Shown: piece by piece, positions 8,049 through 16,868 of the stretch
Layout: every line of letters begins with the position of its first letter
Position numbering within the stretch: the first letter of the stretch is position 1
Assembly (NCBI GenBank): GCA_963713625.1
Contig: CAVQMN010000011.1
Span: 434,001-498,000, forward strand
DNA from: Bog-756 sp963713625
Lineage (GTDB): Bacteria; Actinomycetota; Acidimicrobiia; Acidimicrobiales; RAAP-2
Direction: 5' to 3'
DNA length: 64,000 nucleotides
Notes under the pieces: model-generated
The model's input: only the letters and a program-made list of their open reading frames with translations
What the model was told of the DNA's origin: nothing
Database searches by the model: none
Made by a program: the position numbers and the translations under genes

Positions 8049-9433
8049 CCCCCCGCCTGGCGAAAGCGATCCGCGAGATGGTGGCCGAGGATCTGGCCAC
8101 ACCGCAGGCCGTTGGCTTGGTGGCCGACGATCGCCGCGAGTTTGCTCGCCAGCAAGTGTTTACGCACCTGGACGATCTGACCTCGGGGACGAATGGGAGT
8201 TGGAAGGCATGTGAAAGTACCGAGGAAGAGCAACAGCTAGCAAAGACGGTTCTCGATGCCTTGTTTGGAATGGGACGCCTTCAGGTGCTCATTGACGACG
8301 GGGAAATTGAAAACATCGATATCAACGGATATGACCACGTGTGGGCAACATTCGCGGACGGCTCCAAAAGGATGATGCACCCAATTGCCGATTCCGACGA
8401 GGAACTGGTCGACCTCGTCCGGTCGGCGGCCAGCCGCTTTGGGCTCTCCGAGCGACGTTTTGATCTTGCCCGCCCCGAATTGGACCTACAACTTCCGGAC
8501 GGAAGTCGGCTGTCCGCGTTAATGGCCGTGACCGCTCGTCCCGCAGTGTCAATCCGCAGACATCGATTCTCCGACCTTTCGCTCTCTGATCTCACAGAGT
8601 TGGGCACTCTCGACTCGGACCTCGCATTGTTTCTAAGCGCAGCGGTGAGGTCGAGGAAAAATATTGTCGTCTCCGGCGCTATGAATTCCGGCAAGACAAC
8701 GCTCCTGCGGGCCCTCGCCGCTGAGATATCCCCCCGCGAAAGGATTGTGACCATCGAGCAGGCCTTTGAGCTCGGATTGGAAGCTGCCCAGGACCGGCAT
8801 CCGGACATGGTCGCTGTTGAAGCACGTCCGGCCAATGTAGAGGGCGTCGGCTTGATTTCGGTAGCCGACCTGGTAAAGCGGGCCCTCCGTATGAACGCGG
8901 ACAGGGTGATCGTCGGTGAAGTCCTAGGCGACGAAGTGCTGCCAATGCTCAACGCCATGAGCCAGGGCCGCTCCGGTTCAATGTGTACTATTCATGCCGA
9001 CTCCTCTGCCGGTGTGTTCAGGCGGATTGCGTCCTATGCGGTCCAGGCTCAGGAGAGGCTGCCGCTGGAGGCAACCAATCTTCTCATCGCCGGGGCCATC
9101 CACTTTGTCGTCCATCTCGATTCCGAGCTTCAGGACGGAGACGACACTCTACGAGGCATCTCCGGCGCATCTGGGTGGTTGCCGTCGGACCGTCCCGACT
9201 CTGGTGTGGGTTTCCATCATTTTCCTCCGACAACTGCGCGTCAGCGATTCGTGTCATCGGTACGAGAAGTAGTTGACGCAGAAGGCGTGCAAGTCGTCTC
9301 CAATGAGGTATTCCGACCGGGGCCGAACCGTCGGGCGGTTCCGTCGTCGCCACTGAGGGCCGAGACGTTGAGGGAACTCGAGGAGTACGGCTATCACTCG
9401 CCTTCCTGGGACACCGCCGGGTTTCGGCAATGA
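8045..9433 (+). CDS. Flp pilus assembly secretion ATPase CpaF/TadA
   Basis: 462-residue hexameric secretion ATPase that powers pilin polymerisation. Features: the CpaF N-terminal domain with EIENIDINGYDHVW (about 87-100), arginine-rich AVSIRRHRFSD (about 167-177), Walker A GAMNSGKT at 211-218, Asp-box IVTIEQAFEL, Walker B RVIVGEVLGDE and the His-box GSMCTIHADS. The start is TTG 8045, inferred from the TTGA overlap with cpaE, since no better start is placed at the N-terminus. The C-terminal ~80 residues extend past the usual ATPase core. Confidence 0.93.
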   Translation: MTPRLAKAIREMVAEDLATPQAVGLVADDRREFARQQVFTHLDDLTSGTNGSWKACESTEEEQQLAKTVLDALFGMGRLQVLIDDGEIENIDINGYDHVWATFADGSKRMMHPIADSDEELVDLVRSAASRFGLSERRFDLARPELDLQLPDGSRLSALMAVTARPAVSIRRHRFSDLSLSDLTELGTLDSDLALFLSAAVRSRKNIVVSGAMNSGKTTLLRALAAEISPRERIVTIEQAFELGLEAAQDRHPDMVAVEARPANVEGVGLISVADLVKRALRMNADRVIVGEVLGDEVLPMLNAMSQGRSGSMCTIHADSSAGVFRRIASYAVQAQERLPLEATNLLIAGAIHFVVHLDSELQDGDDTLRGISGASGWLPSDRPDSGVGFHHFPPTTARQRFVSSVREVVDAEGVQVVSNEVFRPGPNRRAVPSSPLRAETLRELEEYGYHSPSWDTAGFRQ

Positions 9434-10281
9434 GGGGCCTGTTTGTCATCGGCAGCGGACTCTGTTTCGGCCTCGGAGTTGCTGGCATCACGTTCATGTG
9501 GCACGCCGACACAGGAAGAGAACGTGTGCCGCGTCCGACGGGCCAGACGACGGCACGTATACGGAGCCAGAGTCCCCTCATCGTGTTGTCGTGCGTTGGT
9601 GGGGTGGTGACCGCTCTGATCACTGGATGGCCGGCCGCTGGCCCGATCATGGCCTTGGCTATTTGGGGTCTTCCGGGCTTGTTCGGGCAGACGTCTGGTT
9701 CGGTTTCCATCGTCAAGATCGAATCCATTGCCACGTGGACGGAGATGCTGCAGAGCACCCTTGCTGCATCTGCTGGCCTGAGTCAGGCGATTGTGGCTAC
9801 TGCCCCGCTGAGCCCTGCCCCGATTCGGGGCGCGTCGATGCGTCTGTCAGGCAGGCTCAACGCTGGCATGCACCCGAACGATGCGTTGGTTCAGTTTGCC
9901 GACGAACTCATGGACCCATGCGCGGATCGGGTTGTGTGCGCTCTCCAGCTGGCCGTTACTTCACGTGCTCAACGTATGGGTGACTTGTTAGCGGCCCTGG
10001 CCGACTCGACGAGAGACGAAGTGGCGCTCCGATTGCGGATCGAAACAAGCCGAGCCGCCGTTCGGAGTGGAGTCAGGACCGTACTTGTGTTCTCCGTCGC
10101 GTTCGCCTTCGGGCTGGCCATTCTGGCCCACCCGTATCTGTCCCCGTTCGACTCAGCGGACGGCCAGATCGTTTTAGCCGTCGTCGGTGCCTTATACGCA
10201 ATCGGGTTGGCTCTGATGGTGCGTTTGGCCCGTCCCCCTGCCCCGGTTCGGTTGCTCGGTGGTCAGGTTTCCCGGACGTGA
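9430..10281 (+). CDS. TadB-like inner-membrane platform protein (T2SSF domain)
   Basis: 283 residues: hydrophobic N-terminal helices (about 3-22, 52-68 and 72-88), a cytoplasmic T2SSF helical domain containing ATWTEMLQSTLAASAGLSQAI, and two C-terminal membrane helices (VLVFSVAFAFGLAILAH and IVLAVVGALYAIGLALMV). TadB/TadC are the platform partners of the CpaF ATPase. Start ATG 9430 overlaps cpaF, and the stop overlaps tadC as GTGA. The paralogous next gene makes the TadB/TadC pair. Confidence 0.85.
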   Translation: MRGLFVIGSGLCFGLGVAGITFMWHADTGRERVPRPTGQTTARIRSQSPLIVLSCVGGVVTALITGWPAAGPIMALAIWGLPGLFGQTSGSVSIVKIESIATWTEMLQSTLAASAGLSQAIVATAPLSPAPIRGASMRLSGRLNAGMHPNDALVQFADELMDPCADRVVCALQLAVTSRAQRMGDLLAALADSTRDEVALRLRIETSRAAVRSGVRTVLVFSVAFAFGLAILAHPYLSPFDSADGQIVLAVVGALYAIGLALMVRLARPPAPVRLLGGQVSRT

Positions 10282-11180
10282 CCACCGTCATCATTCTCGG
10301 AGCCCTCGCTGGCATCGGCTGCGTCGGAGTCGTTCACGGAGCACACACAGAGAGCCCATCCCTGGAGGCGATTGCCAACGTCATGGGCCGACCATCGCAG
10401 ACCACCTTTGAACCAACCGGCAGGCGCGGAGCCTCTGTTCGGATGGGTAGGTCAGTAGCCAATTGGGTTGAAGGGACTGTGAGTGCATCTCATCCCGCCT
10501 TGTTGTCCGTTCACTCCGGTCTTTCGATCACCGGAGAGTCGCCTGAGGGATTGGCGTTCAAGGTCCTGGTGGCAGGGAGCGCAGGACTGCTGTGCCCACC
10601 CCTCGTTTGGTTGGCAGCACAGTCGTCCGGGGTTTCGGTGAGCCCGGTGCTGGTGATACTGGTCGCGATCATCGCTGCACCTGGGATGGCATTCCTCCCA
10701 GTGACCCTCTTGTTCAGCCGGGCCCGAGAGCGGCGGCGCCATTTCCGAATCGTCATCGGGTCATTTGTCGACTTGGTGGTCCTCAGCTTGGCTGGTGGCG
10801 TCGGCATCGAGGGCGCTCTTCTCGCTGCGTCGCGAGTCAGTGACGACTGGGCAGCCACCCGAATGGCGAGGGCTCTATCCAGAGCGCGGGATGCCGGTCA
10901 GGCCCCATGGACAGGATTGGGTCAACTCGGGGTGGAGATCGCCGTCCCCGAGCTCGTTGAACTCTCTGCAACTCTCGAGCTGGCAGGTACCGAGGGGGCG
11001 AGGATACGTCAGTCGTTGACCGCCAGAGTGGTCTCCTTGCGTCGTCACGAGCAAGCAGATGCTGAATCTGCCGCCAACACCATGACGGAACGGCTTTTCC
11101 TGCCTGGCGCTCTTCTGTTGTTCGGGTTCCTCCTGTTCATCGGCTACCCCGCCTTCAGTCGAATTCTCGGCGGCATCTGA
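10278..11180 (+). CDS. TadC-like inner-membrane platform protein (T2SSF domain)
   Basis: 300 residues. After an N-terminal segment come paired membrane helices (about 98-140), a T2SSF domain with SFVDLVVLSLAGGVGIEGALLAA, the motif LVELSATLELAGTEGARIRQSL typical of TadC, and a final helix LFLPGALLLFGFLLFIGYPAF. Start GTG 10278 overlaps the tadB stop (GTGA). A gap of about 84 bases follows before the small pilin gene. Confidence 0.85.
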   Translation: MTTVIILGALAGIGCVGVVHGAHTESPSLEAIANVMGRPSQTTFEPTGRRGASVRMGRSVANWVEGTVSASHPALLSVHSGLSITGESPEGLAFKVLVAGSAGLLCPPLVWLAAQSSGVSVSPVLVILVAIIAAPGMAFLPVTLLFSRARERRRHFRIVIGSFVDLVVLSLAGGVGIEGALLAASRVSDDWAATRMARALSRARDAGQAPWTGLGQLGVEIAVPELVELSATLELAGTEGARIRQSLTARVVSLRRHEQADAESAANTMTERLFLPGALLLFGFLLFIGYPAFSRILGGI

Positions 11181-11264
11181 TGTCGATGGGAATGATCCCA
11201 GCGAGAGCAGAGCCTGTGCACCGCAAGAATCGTCCAGCAAGTACACACGAAGGGAATATTGAAC

Positions 11265-11456
11265 ATGCCAAATCAAATCGTGATGATCTGGTCCTATCTC
11301 CGAGCTCGAGTGGAAGCACGAGACTGGAAGAACGAGGCCGGTTCGGTGGTGGAGACGGTCATCATTACAGCTATCTTCGCCGCTTTGGCGATTACCATCG
11401 GTGCCATCATTGTCGCCAAGGTGACAGCAAAGACCAACTCGATCAATCTCAATTAG
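11265..11456 (+). CDS. Flp-like type IVb small pilin
   Basis: 63 residues, the size of Flp major pilins. A basic N-terminus, then NEAGSVVETVIITAIFAALA with a single long hydrophobic helix and a short polar C-terminus. The glutamate is four residues after the glycine but five after the alanine, so cleavage would be after Ala (A|GSVVE) if the usual E+5 rule holds; the ordinary form is G|xxxxE. Start ATG 11265 has GAAGGGA about nine bases upstream and is preferred over an in-frame TTG six bases earlier. Position between tadC and the tadE genes fits the major subunit. Confidence 0.8.
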   Translation: MPNQIVMIWSYLRARVEARDWKNEAGSVVETVIITAIFAALAITIGAIIVAKVTAKTNSINLN

Positions 11457-11539
11457 CAACCTGTACTCAAGTCGATGTCGATGGTTCACATCAACCAACA
11501 CGTCGGACCACGAAGGTTCGCCTCCGGCTGGGTCCACGG

Positions 11540-11938
11540 ATGGCAGAACTCGGCGGAAGGCGATTTGTCGATGATCGCGGGTCCTCAACTATTGAAGCGG
11601 TGCTTGTCGTTCCGGTACTGATGCTGATACTGCTCGTGTTGGTCCAGTTCGCTCTTTGGGCACACGCCGCCCAGGTCGCCCAGTTGGCCGCATCGGAAGG
11701 TGACCAGGCGGCGCGTAGTTTCGGGGGTGGAGCTGCAATCGGTGAGTCCCGCGCCAACTCGATTCTTCGAGGTGCCGGATCCGACCTTTCGACCTCCAAC
11801 GCGACCGTGGCAGTCATGCCCGGGGATCTGGCGCGGATCACAGTCACGGGCATGGCAATATCCATCCTTCCCGGGATGTCCCTGCCCGTCGGGTCAGTTC
11901 AGGTCGGACCGATACAAGAGTTCAGAGCTTCCGAATGA
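11540..11938 (+). CDS. TadE-like pseudopilin 1
   Basis: 132 residues with a basic start, DDRGSSTIEAVLVVPVLMLI as a type IV prepilin-like signal (G then SSTIE, Glu at +5) and one hydrophobic helix, followed by an extracellular domain of about 85 residues. TadE-like minor pilins are needed for Flp pilus formation. Start ATG 11540 is the only good in-frame start near the signal; its ribosome-binding site is weak. ATGA overlap with the next tadE-like gene. Confidence 0.8.
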   Translation: MAELGGRRFVDDRGSSTIEAVLVVPVLMLILLVLVQFALWAHAAQVAQLAASEGDQAARSFGGGAAIGESRANSILRGAGSDLSTSNATVAVMPGDLARITVTGMAISILPGMSLPVGSVQVGPIQEFRASE

Positions 11939-12357
11939 ACCATTCAAGGACGGGAGCAGAAGACGGCAGCCTGATGGTCGAACTGGCCGTGATGGCGCCC
12001 GTCCTCTTCGCGCTTGTCCTTTCGATCGTCGTGTTTGCCAGAGTGTCTCAGGCAAGACAGGTGGTGATTGAGGCGTCGCGGGCAGGGGCGCAGGCTGCGG
12101 CAGTGCTGCCTAGCCCAAGCAGTGCGGAGCAGGGAGCCCAAGAAAGTGCGGTAGTCGGTCTATTCAGTGAGACACACCTATGTGCGAGCCCAGTGGTCAG
12201 TGCCGACGTGAGTCACTTCTATCCCGGCGGGTATGTCACCGTATCGGTGACCTGCAAGGTACGCCTTTCGGATCTGTCAGTGCCAGGCATCCCAGGCAGC
12301 ACGACTATCACGGCGTCGACGACCTCCCCGATCGATCCTTACCGTTCCGTCAGTTGA
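11935..12357 (+). CDS. TadE/TadF-like pseudopilin 2
   Basis: 140 residues. The N-terminus GAEDGSLMVELAVMAPVLFA has the pseudopilin cleavage pattern G|SLMVE and one hydrophobic helix, then an extracellular domain with two cysteines (HLCASP and SVTCKV) that may form a disulfide. Start ATG 11935 overlaps the previous stop (ATGA). The stop overlaps the next gene as TTGA. A second TadE-like protein beside the first is the common arrangement in Tad loci. Confidence 0.8.
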   Translation: MNHSRTGAEDGSLMVELAVMAPVLFALVLSIVVFARVSQARQVVIEASRAGAQAAAVLPSPSSAEQGAQESAVVGLFSETHLCASPVVSADVSHFYPGGYVTVSVTCKVRLSDLSVPGIPGSTTITASTTSPIDPYRSVS

Positions 12358-12785
12358 GGGAGGTTGACGACATCCAGTTCCAAGTTCGACAGGAGGGATC
12401 GATCACTGCGTTTGCGGTGCTCATGCTCGTGGCGATATTTGTGTTGATGGGACTGGTGGTCGACGGGGGAATGGCGCTATCGGCTCACCAGGCCGCCAGT
12501 GATGAAGCAGAGCAGGCGGCACGCGCTGGGGCCGGAGAGCTGTCGTTGAACGCCCTTCGGTCCGGGGTCGTTCAGCTCGATCAGCAAGAAGCGGTCAATG
12601 CTGCGGAGAAGTTCACCATCGCGGCCGGGCATCCCGGAACGGCAACGGCGTCCGCGACCACCGTGACCGTGGTCATCCAGTATCGGATCCGTACCGAGAT
12701 TCTCGGCATTGTGGGTCTGGACTCCCTTCCGGTATCGGCGTCGGCATCCGCGCTCGATGTCCACGGTGTGACGGTTGGTTCATGA
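12354..12785 (+). CDS. TadG-like pilus assembly protein, short
   Basis: 143 residues. The N-terminal segment QEGSITAFAVLMLVAIFVLMGLVVDGG is the Tad-G-like membrane anchor pattern; AHQAASDEAEQAARAGAGEL follows, as in proteins of that group, which lose the large C-terminal domain of full TadG. Start is taken as TTG 12354 because this makes a TTGA overlap with the upstream gene, the same coupling seen at cpaF; no ATG/GTG lies between the stop and the hydrophobic segment. ATGA overlap with the LysM/SARP gene downstream. Confidence 0.75.
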   Translation: MREVDDIQFQVRQEGSITAFAVLMLVAIFVLMGLVVDGGMALSAHQAASDEAEQAARAGAGELSLNALRSGVVQLDQQEAVNAAEKFTIAAGHPGTATASATTVTVVIQYRIRTEILGIVGLDSLPVSASASALDVHGVTVGS

Positions 12786-15706
12786 TGACGATTGTGCCGC
12801 GGCGAAACCGACCATCTGTGCTGGTGGCGGTTCTCTCGGCCGTCGCACTGACGGTCATTGTGGTGGTGGTCCCTGCTGGGTTGTACAAGCTGGGAGGGCT
12901 ACCAGGTTTTCATATCGACGTGGGAAGGTCGGCCAACGAGATCTCCCGCCACTCAGACGGTCAGCACCTCATTTCGGACTGGCTGATGCGGGGCGCCTTG
13001 CTCCTGGCGTGGGTCTCGTGGGCCTGGATGACCATATGCGTTGGGCTCGAGATCCGCTCCAGGCTCACGGGCCGCAGATCGACACGCCTCCCGGCAAGTC
13101 GTACCGTGCAGTCGTTGGCTGCCTTCCTAGTCGGTACGGCGATGGCCATTTCCACCATGGGCCGTATGGCGGCAGTTTCGAAGGGCAACGTAACGAGATC
13201 GGCTTCGGTATCTGGAGCAGGATCGACCGCAGCCCATTCGAGGGAAACGCCGAGGGTCCTGCCACTGCGAGTAATCGATGATCGCATGGAAGCGAGCATG
13301 CTGGGGGGGCGGGACAATAGTCCTGGGATAGGTGTTCGGAGCATCTTGGGCCACCCTCAACCGGACATCGGAGCGTCGTGGGGTGAGCCAAGGTTGACCT
13401 ATGCGGAAGACGCACCCGTGTCTGCCGCCTCGTTTGGGGCCTACCGTCAGGCGAATGAGGACCGGTCTGCTGGACCGTCACATCTAGTGGCTCCTCGTGA
13501 GACTCTCTGGTCCATTGCCGGGGAGAGACTTGGATCTTCGTTGCGGTGGAAAGAAATCGCAACGCTCAACTACGAGGTCCGACAAGCTGACGGCGGAACA
13601 CTCACTGCTGAGCATTGGATCCGCCCCGGCTGGACGCTTGAGCTTCCGCGAGGCCCCGAGAGGGCAAACGGCGAGCAGGTTGTTTACGAGGAAGCCGCGT
13701 ACAAGTCCTTCGATTGGTCGGCGCGTTCTGCCGGGCCAAACGGTGTCAGCGTGAGACCCCATGCCCTGCCTCTCCGCGAGCCATCGATGCCGCTCATGCC
13801 GGTGGGCGGAGGTGTCGTCGGTGCAGGTGTCGTCGGTCTTCTCGACCGCATGAGACGTGTCCAGCAGCGCCACCGCAATGAGGGTGCCTACATCCGTCTG
13901 CCCGATCAGTCGCATAGCCAGTTCGAGCAGAGGCTTCGACTTGGTGAAGGGCGCGAGGTCATCGATGCCGTCGATGCCGCTCTTCGGCTGCTCGAGCAGG
14001 CATCGTGCGACCCCGAACTGTGCCCACCTCGCGTGATGGGGATAACCGTCCATTCCGAATCGATTGAGCTGTTCGTGGAGTCGATGGAAGGCTGTGAAGC
14101 CCTGTCACTTCAATTCTGCTCCGACCTCGATCGCCGGTCTGTGTCGGTCGAGAGGTCCATTCTGCCAGCCACCGGGTCCGGTGAAACTGACGGAAGGCGG
14201 TTGCATCCTCCCGCACCGCTGCTGGTTACCGCCGGCCACGGACCCGATGGTCTTGTGATGGTGAACCTCGAATCGCTGGGAACCCTTCAGGTGAATGGTA
14301 ACCCCGCGGAATACGAGGGTGTCGTTCGTGCTCTGGCGCTCGAGCTGGCAACCTCCCATTGGTCAGGCTGGTTTGACCTCAACGTCGTCGGATTCGGGGT
14401 TGAGCTTGAGCGATTCGAACGGGTTGTGGCAGTTGTGGACGTGCCGATGTTGTTGGATAGTCTCCATCGCCGTCGACTCGAGAATGAAGCGAAATTGGCC
14501 GACACAACCTTCGGTTCATTCGCCCACGCCAGATATGTCGACTACTCGAACAAGTGGGATCCCGTCGTCGTTCTCCTTGGTCCAACGGTGGCCGAGGCTG
14601 ACGTGTGCGAGTTGTTGGATCTGGCTTCGGATCCACGTTTGGGAATCGCAGTCGTCGCGCCAGGAACCGCCGGCGGAGGTCTCAATATGGTGAGCGTGGC
14701 GGGTGCCCATCGGGCGTCCTCGCTCGAACTTCTCGGGTCAGTCCTGGTCCCGCAACAGATTGAACCCGATGAACTGAATGAAGTGACGGCACTCGTCGAC
14801 ACAGCGTCGAACCGACAGTCGGTCCTGTTGTCGGAGGAGCCCTACGTGAGCCTGCCCGTCAACATGCCGGTCATTGAGCCCACCGCGGCACGGATACCGG
14901 ATGGGGAAGTCCGGATTGAACCTTCTGAGGTGCACCAGGCACAGACCAGGCACCTGGCCCAGCAGGCTAAGACGCACGAGGTTGAAGTTGCAGTGTTAGG
15001 CCAGATAGAAATCAATGGAGCGGCCCGGGAATTCACAAGGGCGTGGTCCAAAGAACTCGTCATCTATTTGGCCATGCACCCGAAAGGGGCCTCGAATGAA
15101 GCGTGGGCCACCGCTCTCTGGCCGGATCGCCTTATGGCTCCTTCAAGCCTTCACTCCACTGCCTCGGTTGCTAGGCGGGCACTTGGTCAGGCGCACAATG
15201 GTACCGATCACCTGCCCCGCTCGCACGGTCGCCTGCGTCTGGCGGACACGGTCGGAACGGATTGGGACAGGTTCGTAGTGCATGCAGATTCAAACGACCC
15301 GGCAAGGTGGCGCGCTGCGCTCGAATTGGTACGTGGACGGCCGTTCGACGGACTTCGGTCCACGGATTGGCCCATTCTCGAAGGTATCGGTCCGGCCATC
15401 GAAGCCGCTGTTGTCGATCTCAGCGGTCGTCTGGCTGGAGCCTGTCTGGCGGCGGGAGATTCCCGGGGCGCGGAGTGGGCGGCCCGAAGGGGTCTTCTAG
15501 TCAGTCCGTACGATGAACGGCTCTATCGAATGTTGATGCGTGCCGCCGACGTCGGAGGCAATCCGGCAGGAGTGGAGGCGGTAATGGCCGAGCTCATCAG
15601 GCTTGTCGCCAACGAGATCGAGCCGTTCGATTCGGTTCATCCCAGCACCATGGACCTCTATCGTTCCCTCACCCGACGTCAGAACGGGATCTCCAGGTTG
15701 GCGTAG
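12782..15706 (+). CDS. Membrane-anchored LysM protein with C-terminal SARP-like wHTH and BTAD domains
   Basis: 974 residues and the last gene of the Tad operon. Helices at about 12-32, 70-90 and 107-127 are followed by a LysM module at about 233-290 (APRETLWSIAGERLGSSLRW... to WIRPGWTLELP) and a further weak helix near 338-355. If the last one spans the membrane, LysM is outside and the rest inside. A long central region has no domain I recognise. From about 735 there is a winged-helix-like segment (VAVLGQIEINGAAREF... LWPDRL) and a BTAD helical repeat domain to the end, as in SARP/AfsR regulators. Plausibly it senses wall or pilus state and acts on transcription; that is inference. Start ATG 12782, ATGA overlap. 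Confidence 0.8.
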   Translation: MMTIVPRRNRPSVLVAVLSAVALTVIVVVVPAGLYKLGGLPGFHIDVGRSANEISRHSDGQHLISDWLMRGALLLAWVSWAWMTICVGLEIRSRLTGRRSTRLPASRTVQSLAAFLVGTAMAISTMGRMAAVSKGNVTRSASVSGAGSTAAHSRETPRVLPLRVIDDRMEASMLGGRDNSPGIGVRSILGHPQPDIGASWGEPRLTYAEDAPVSAASFGAYRQANEDRSAGPSHLVAPRETLWSIAGERLGSSLRWKEIATLNYEVRQADGGTLTAEHWIRPGWTLELPRGPERANGEQVVYEEAAYKSFDWSARSAGPNGVSVRPHALPLREPSMPLMPVGGGVVGAGVVGLLDRMRRVQQRHRNEGAYIRLPDQSHSQFEQRLRLGEGREVIDAVDAALRLLEQASCDPELCPPRVMGITVHSESIELFVESMEGCEALSLQFCSDLDRRSVSVERSILPATGSGETDGRRLHPPAPLLVTAGHGPDGLVMVNLESLGTLQVNGNPAEYEGVVRALALELATSHWSGWFDLNVVGFGVELERFERVVAVVDVPMLLDSLHRRRLENEAKLADTTFGSFAHARYVDYSNKWDPVVVLLGPTVAEADVCELLDLASDPRLGIAVVAPGTAGGGLNMVSVAGAHRASSLELLGSVLVPQQIEPDELNEVTALVDTASNRQSVLLSEEPYVSLPVNMPVIEPTAARIPDGEVRIEPSEVHQAQTRHLAQQAKTHEVEVAVLGQIEINGAAREFTRAWSKELVIYLAMHPKGASNEAWATALWPDRLMAPSSLHSTASVARRALGQAHNGTDHLPRSHGRLRLADTVGTDWDRFVVHADSNDPARWRAALELVRGRPFDGLRSTDWPILEGIGPAIEAAVVDLSGRLAGACLAAGDSRGAEWAARRGLLVSPYDERLYRMLMRAADVGGNPAGVEAVMAELIRLVANEIEPFDSVHPSTMDLYRSLTRRQNGISRLA

Positions 15707-15740
15707 TCCCTGTCTGCGGCCTTGACGATGCCTTGTTGCT

Positions 15741-16775
15741 TTACAGCACCAACTCAGCCATCATCTGCAGGGTTTCCGGGCTGCCCGACACCAGCAGGGT
15801 GGTGGCGATGGATTCCTTCCACCCTTCGAGGGCGTCCCTGATCTTCTCCTTCGGGCCGATCAGCGTGGTGTCCTCGATCAGTGCCGTGGGGACCGCGGCC
15901 GCGGCTTCGTCCTTGTGTCCGGCCAGGTAGAGCTCTTGGACCTTGGTGGCCGCTTCCTCGTAGCCCATGCGGGCGAACACGTCGAAGTGGAAGTTCATCG
16001 ATTTGGCCCCCATGCCGCCGATGTACAGGGCGATGAACGGCCGGTAGTTGTCGGCCGCCCGCTCCACGTCATCGTCGATGAGGGTGGGGGCGAAGGCGAT
16101 GACCTCGAAGTCATCGGCGGCGTGTCGGGCCCCAGGTCGGGCAAAGCCCTCGGCCAGCGCCGGCTCGAAGGCCTTGACCGCGTTCGGGGAGAAGAAGATG
16201 GGGAACCATCCGTCGGCGATCTCCGCGGCCAGCGCCACGTTCTTCGGTCCCTCGGCTCCGAGGATGATCGGGATCTCCTTGCGCAGGGGATGCACGATGG
16301 GCTTGAGGGCTTTGCCCAGTCCGGTCCCACCCGGGTAGGGGAGGGGGTAATGGGGACCGGCGCTGGTGACCGGTGCCTCCCGGGCCACGACCTGGCGCAC
16401 GATGTCGACGTACTCCCGCGTCCGGGCCAGTGGCTTCTCGAACGACTGGCCGTACCAGCCCTCGACGACCTGAGGACCCGAGACGCCCAACCCGATCACG
16501 AAGCGTCCACCCGACAGGTGGTCGAGGGTGATGGCGGCCATGCCCATGGCCGTCGGGGTGCGGGCCGACAGTTGGCAGAGGGCGTTGCCCAGACGGACCC
16601 TCTTGGTCTGGGATCCCCACCAACTGAGCGGGGTCAGCGCGTCGGAACCCCAAGCCTCAGCCGTCCAGATCGAGTCGAAGCCCAGCCGTTCCGCCTCATT
16701 GACCAACTCCTGGGCGTTGGTCGGTGGGCCGGCGCCCCAGTAGCCGAGCTGCAGTCCGAGCTTCATGTCCTTCAT
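15741..16775 (-). CDS. LLM-class F420-dependent oxidoreductase, Rv3520c-like
   Basis: 344-residue luciferase-like TIM barrel. The N-terminus MKLGLQLGYWGAGPP, then FDSIWTAEAWGSDALTPLSWWG, DHLSGGRFVIGLGVSGPQVVEGWYG and GAEGPKNVALAAEIADGW, matches the group of mycobacterial Rv3520c, which lies in the KstR sterol regulon region of Mycobacterium tuberculosis (established context; function not fixed). Cofactor F420H2 is inferred from the group. Start ATG 16775 has GGGAGGA five bases upstream. It is convergent with the Tad operon and followed upstream by a second LLM gene on the same strand. Confidence 0.88.
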   Translation of the reverse strand: MKDMKLGLQLGYWGAGPPTNAQELVNEAERLGFDSIWTAEAWGSDALTPLSWWGSQTKRVRLGNALCQLSARTPTAMGMAAITLDHLSGGRFVIGLGVSGPQVVEGWYGQSFEKPLARTREYVDIVRQVVAREAPVTSAGPHYPLPYPGGTGLGKALKPIVHPLRKEIPIILGAEGPKNVALAAEIADGWFPIFFSPNAVKAFEPALAEGFARPGARHAADDFEVIAFAPTLIDDDVERAADNYRPFIALYIGGMGAKSMNFHFDVFARMGYEEAATKVQELYLAGHKDEAAAAVPTALIEDTTLIGPKEKIRDALEGWKESIATTLLVSGSPETLQMMAELVL

Positions 16776-16868
16776 GGTTCCTCCCTCGAGCGTCGCCGCT
16801 CGACCTTAGGTGACGCTGCCGGTTCGGTGCCCGGGCTCGCCGTGCCCGAGCCCGACGGTGCGTCCGGT

